Positions 62,436 through 64,000 of a DNA stretch of 64,000 nucleotides are shown piece after piece. The notes below the pieces were generated by a model. The model saw only the letters and a program-made list of their open reading frames with translations. It made no database searches and had not been told where the DNA came from. Source of the DNA: Paraimprobicoccus trichonymphae. GTDB taxonomy: Bacteria > Bacillota > Clostridia > Oscillospirales > Acutalibacteraceae. A program made the position numbers and the translations under genes. Position 1 is the first letter of the stretch, and every line of letters begins with the position of its first letter. Location: NCBI GenBank assembly GCA_036322875.1, contig AP027925.1, positions 1,116,001 through 1,180,000 of the forward strand. Reading direction: 5' to 3'.

Positions 62436-62571
62436 ATGGTTTCCGAGAGTCAGCCCAAACTGCACGTATGAATGAGGTAATGGTTCTCTTGAACTTGGGG
62501 CTTAAAATTAGTAGAAATAAACTATTGTACGCACCCAAGAAACCCCTGAATTTATTCGTAGAGAGTGTCAA
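62436..62571 (+). repeat. Omega-RNA-like 3' part and right end of the tnpB relic
   Basis: Directly after the tnpB relic the sequence is GC-richer (GAGAGTCAGCCCAAACTGCA, GGTTCTCTTGAACTTGGGGC) and ends CCAAGAAACCCC, a damaged stem, and GAGAGTGTCAA at 62561-62571. This is the arrangement expected for a tnpB gene with an overlapping omega RNA that reaches the element's right end. Confidence 0.6.
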
Positions 62572-62727
62572 AAATCAACTTTAACAAATAACACGAAATT
62601 TCTCAATAAATAGCGATTACTTGTGAGAGCAAATAATAAATAAAAAAAATTTATTCACAATTTTTTGATATTTGTTCTTAAATTGGTATACAATATTCAT
62701 AATTAAAAATTTTTAGGAGTTGGTTGT

Positions 62728-64000
62728 ATGTCGAAAGAAAAGGATTTAAAAAAGAAATTGTTTATAAAAAAAGAACATGGTGCTAAAATTCTAGATGAAA
62801 AAGAATTCGAAAATTCTAGTAGATTTGCTGAAAAATATAAAAAATTCATGAACACAGCTAGAACTGAAAGAGGAATTATAGATTACGTTTTAGAAAATTC
62901 TAAAAAGCTAGGATTTGAAGAATTTGATAGTGATAAAAAATATAAACCTGGAGATAGAGTTTATTTTAATAACAGGTACAAGAGCTTGATAGTTGCTATA
63001 ATTGGTGAAAAAAACTTAAATCAAGGCGTGAATATGGCTATTTCACACATAGATTCTCCTAGATTAGATTTAAAACCTAATCCTCTTTATGAATCTGATG
63101 ACTTGGCTTTTTTTAAGACTCATTATTATGGCGGTATAAAAAAATATCAATGGACTGCTATACCTTTGGCATTGTACGGCACAATTGTCAAAAGGGATGG
63201 TTCGGTGGTTGATGTAAGTGTAGGTGAAGATAGTTCAGAACCTTGTTTTTATATTTCTGATTTATTGCCACATTTAGCTAGAGAACAGATGAGTAAGCCG
63301 ATGAAAAAAGCTATATCTGGGGAAGATTTGAATATTTTAGTTGGAAGTTTGCCTTTTAAAGATAGTGAAAAATCTGAAGCAGTAAAATTAAATATTCTAA
63401 ATTTATTAAACAAAAAATATGGAATTGTAGAGTCAGATTTTATTTCTGCAGATTTACAGTTAATCCCTAATTTTAAAGCTCAAGACATCGGATTTGACAG
63501 AAGTTTAATTGGTGGCTATGGTCATGATGACAGAAGTTGTGCTTATGGTTCTATAGAGGCTATTTTTAGTATTAAAGGAGTGCCTAACAACACTTGTCTT
63601 GTAGTTTTAACAGATAAAGAAGAAACTGGAAGTAACGGAAATACTGGAATGAAATCTAAATTTTTAAAAAATTTTATAGCTGATTTAGCTGAAAAAGAAA
63701 AAATAAAAACTAGAAGAGTTTTGTCCAAGTCTAAATGCTTATCTGTAGATGTTGATGCTGCCTATGATCCAAATTTTCCAAATGAATTTGATAAGAATAA
63801 TACAAGTTATTTAAATAAAGGTGTAGTTTTGACTAAATACACAGGAAGTGGCGGAAAATCTGGTACTTCTGATGCTTCTGCTGAATTTGTAGGAAAGGTA
63901 AGGCAAATTATGAACAATAACGATGTAATTTGGCAATCTGGAGAATTAGGAAAAGTAGACGCTGGCGGTGGTGGTACTATATCTAAATATATAGCAAATT
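62728..64000 (+). CDS. M18-family aminopeptidase, 3'-partial
   Basis: ATG 62728 follows TAGGAGTTGG; the frame is open to the right window edge (424 residues seen of the usual 430-470). Metal and active-site blocks are MAISHIDSPRLDLKPNPLYE, GGYGHDDRSCAYGSIEA and TDKEETGSNGNTGM, with the late SGGKSGTSDASAEFV. M18 enzymes are cytosolic zinc aminopeptidases that take N-terminal acidic or hydrophobic residues off peptides. The overall length and the SHIDSPRLDLKP form match the bacterial ApeA/ApeB-type group. No neighbour suggests a special role. Confidence 0.93.
   Translation, partial: MSKEKDLKKKLFIKKEHGAKILDEKEFENSSRFAEKYKKFMNTARTERGIIDYVLENSKKLGFEEFDSDKKYKPGDRVYFNNRYKSLIVAIIGEKNLNQGVNMAISHIDSPRLDLKPNPLYESDDLAFFKTHYYGGIKKYQWTAIPLALYGTIVKRDGSVVDVSVGEDSSEPCFYISDLLPHLAREQMSKPMKKAISGEDLNILVGSLPFKDSEKSEAVKLNILNLLNKKYGIVESDFISADLQLIPNFKAQDIGFDRSLIGGYGHDDRSCAYGSIEAIFSIKGVPNNTCLVVLTDKEETGSNGNTGMKSKFLKNFIADLAEKEKIKTRRVLSKSKCLSVDVDAAYDPNFPNEFDKNNTSYLNKGVVLTKYTGSGGKSGTSDASAEFVGKVRQIMNNNDVIWQSGELGKVDAGGGGTISKYIAN

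Noticed and set aside
1..64000. tRNA genes and ribosomal RNA
   Set aside because: Apart from the tmRNA no T-arm plus acceptor combination or rRNA motif was found by reading; a covariance-model search would be needed to exclude a degenerate tRNA.

Overview
The window is very AT-rich DNA from a low-GC Gram-positive bacterium of the Clostridia type. This rests on the housekeeping genes: Sua5-type threonylcarbamoyl-AMP synthase, HU, a RF2 of clostridial form, a BofC-like membrane protein, a DacF-like carboxypeptidase, an MntP/YtaF protein, FeoA/FeoB and a one-piece tmRNA. Long gene-poor stretches, many insertion-sequence relics, a decaying thiamine-salvage operon and several lineage-restricted secreted or lysine-rich proteins point to a host-restricted genome in reduction. 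An endosymbiont of a protist is a reasonable inference, but the sequence does not prove it.

Layout. 1-1907 is the end of a large polytopic membrane protein. 2240-6115 is a degraded island in which thiD, thiM and thiE, all broken, lie between two oppositely oriented IS630 relics. 6165-8882 holds an orphan metal-type ABC ATPase, a BofC-like protein and an anchored protein whose last codons were rewritten by an IS5 insertion. 9290-11290 is a graveyard of IS200/IS605 and IS5 remains. 11380-17459 carries tmRNA, dapF, prfB between two copies of a duplicated exported-protein gene, sua5 and hup. 17655-27889 holds an exported protein, dxr, a DUF3592 protein, unknown small proteins, an NhaC-type antiporter and a PAP2 phosphatase. 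28199-38636 has a Nif11-like leader precursor, def-fmt, a secreted LCAT-like hydrolase, dacF, a lysine-rich protein and priA. 38692-42283 is a tandem gene cassette followed by feoAB. 42821-49551 has a glycosyltransferase with a GG-leader-like N-terminus, a 1007-residue baseplate-J-like protein of a contractile injection system, and another leader precursor. 49735-64000 carries serS, fusA, leuS, a third leader precursor, yidC, mntP/ytaF, tyrS and the start of an M18 aminopeptidase.

How the parts fit. The core genes serve translation, envelope and isoprenoid precursors, iron uptake and membrane-protein insertion. The accessory layer looks like a host-interface set. Four unlinked proteins carry an N-terminal region ending in a conserved hydrophobic-x-Gly-Gly motif; three are small and one is a full glycosyltransferase. 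Separately there are Sec-exported proteins, including an LCAT-like lipase with a visible Ser-Asp-His set, and a lone contractile-injection baseplate gene. The working hypothesis is that double-glycine leaders act here as an export signal for effectors as well as peptides. No exporter is in the window. Mobile elements are almost all dead: IS630, IS5, and IS200/IS605 relics whose 3' ends keep omega-RNA-like right-end hairpins, plus a short repeat family that looks like non-autonomous IS605 derivatives with their own promoter.
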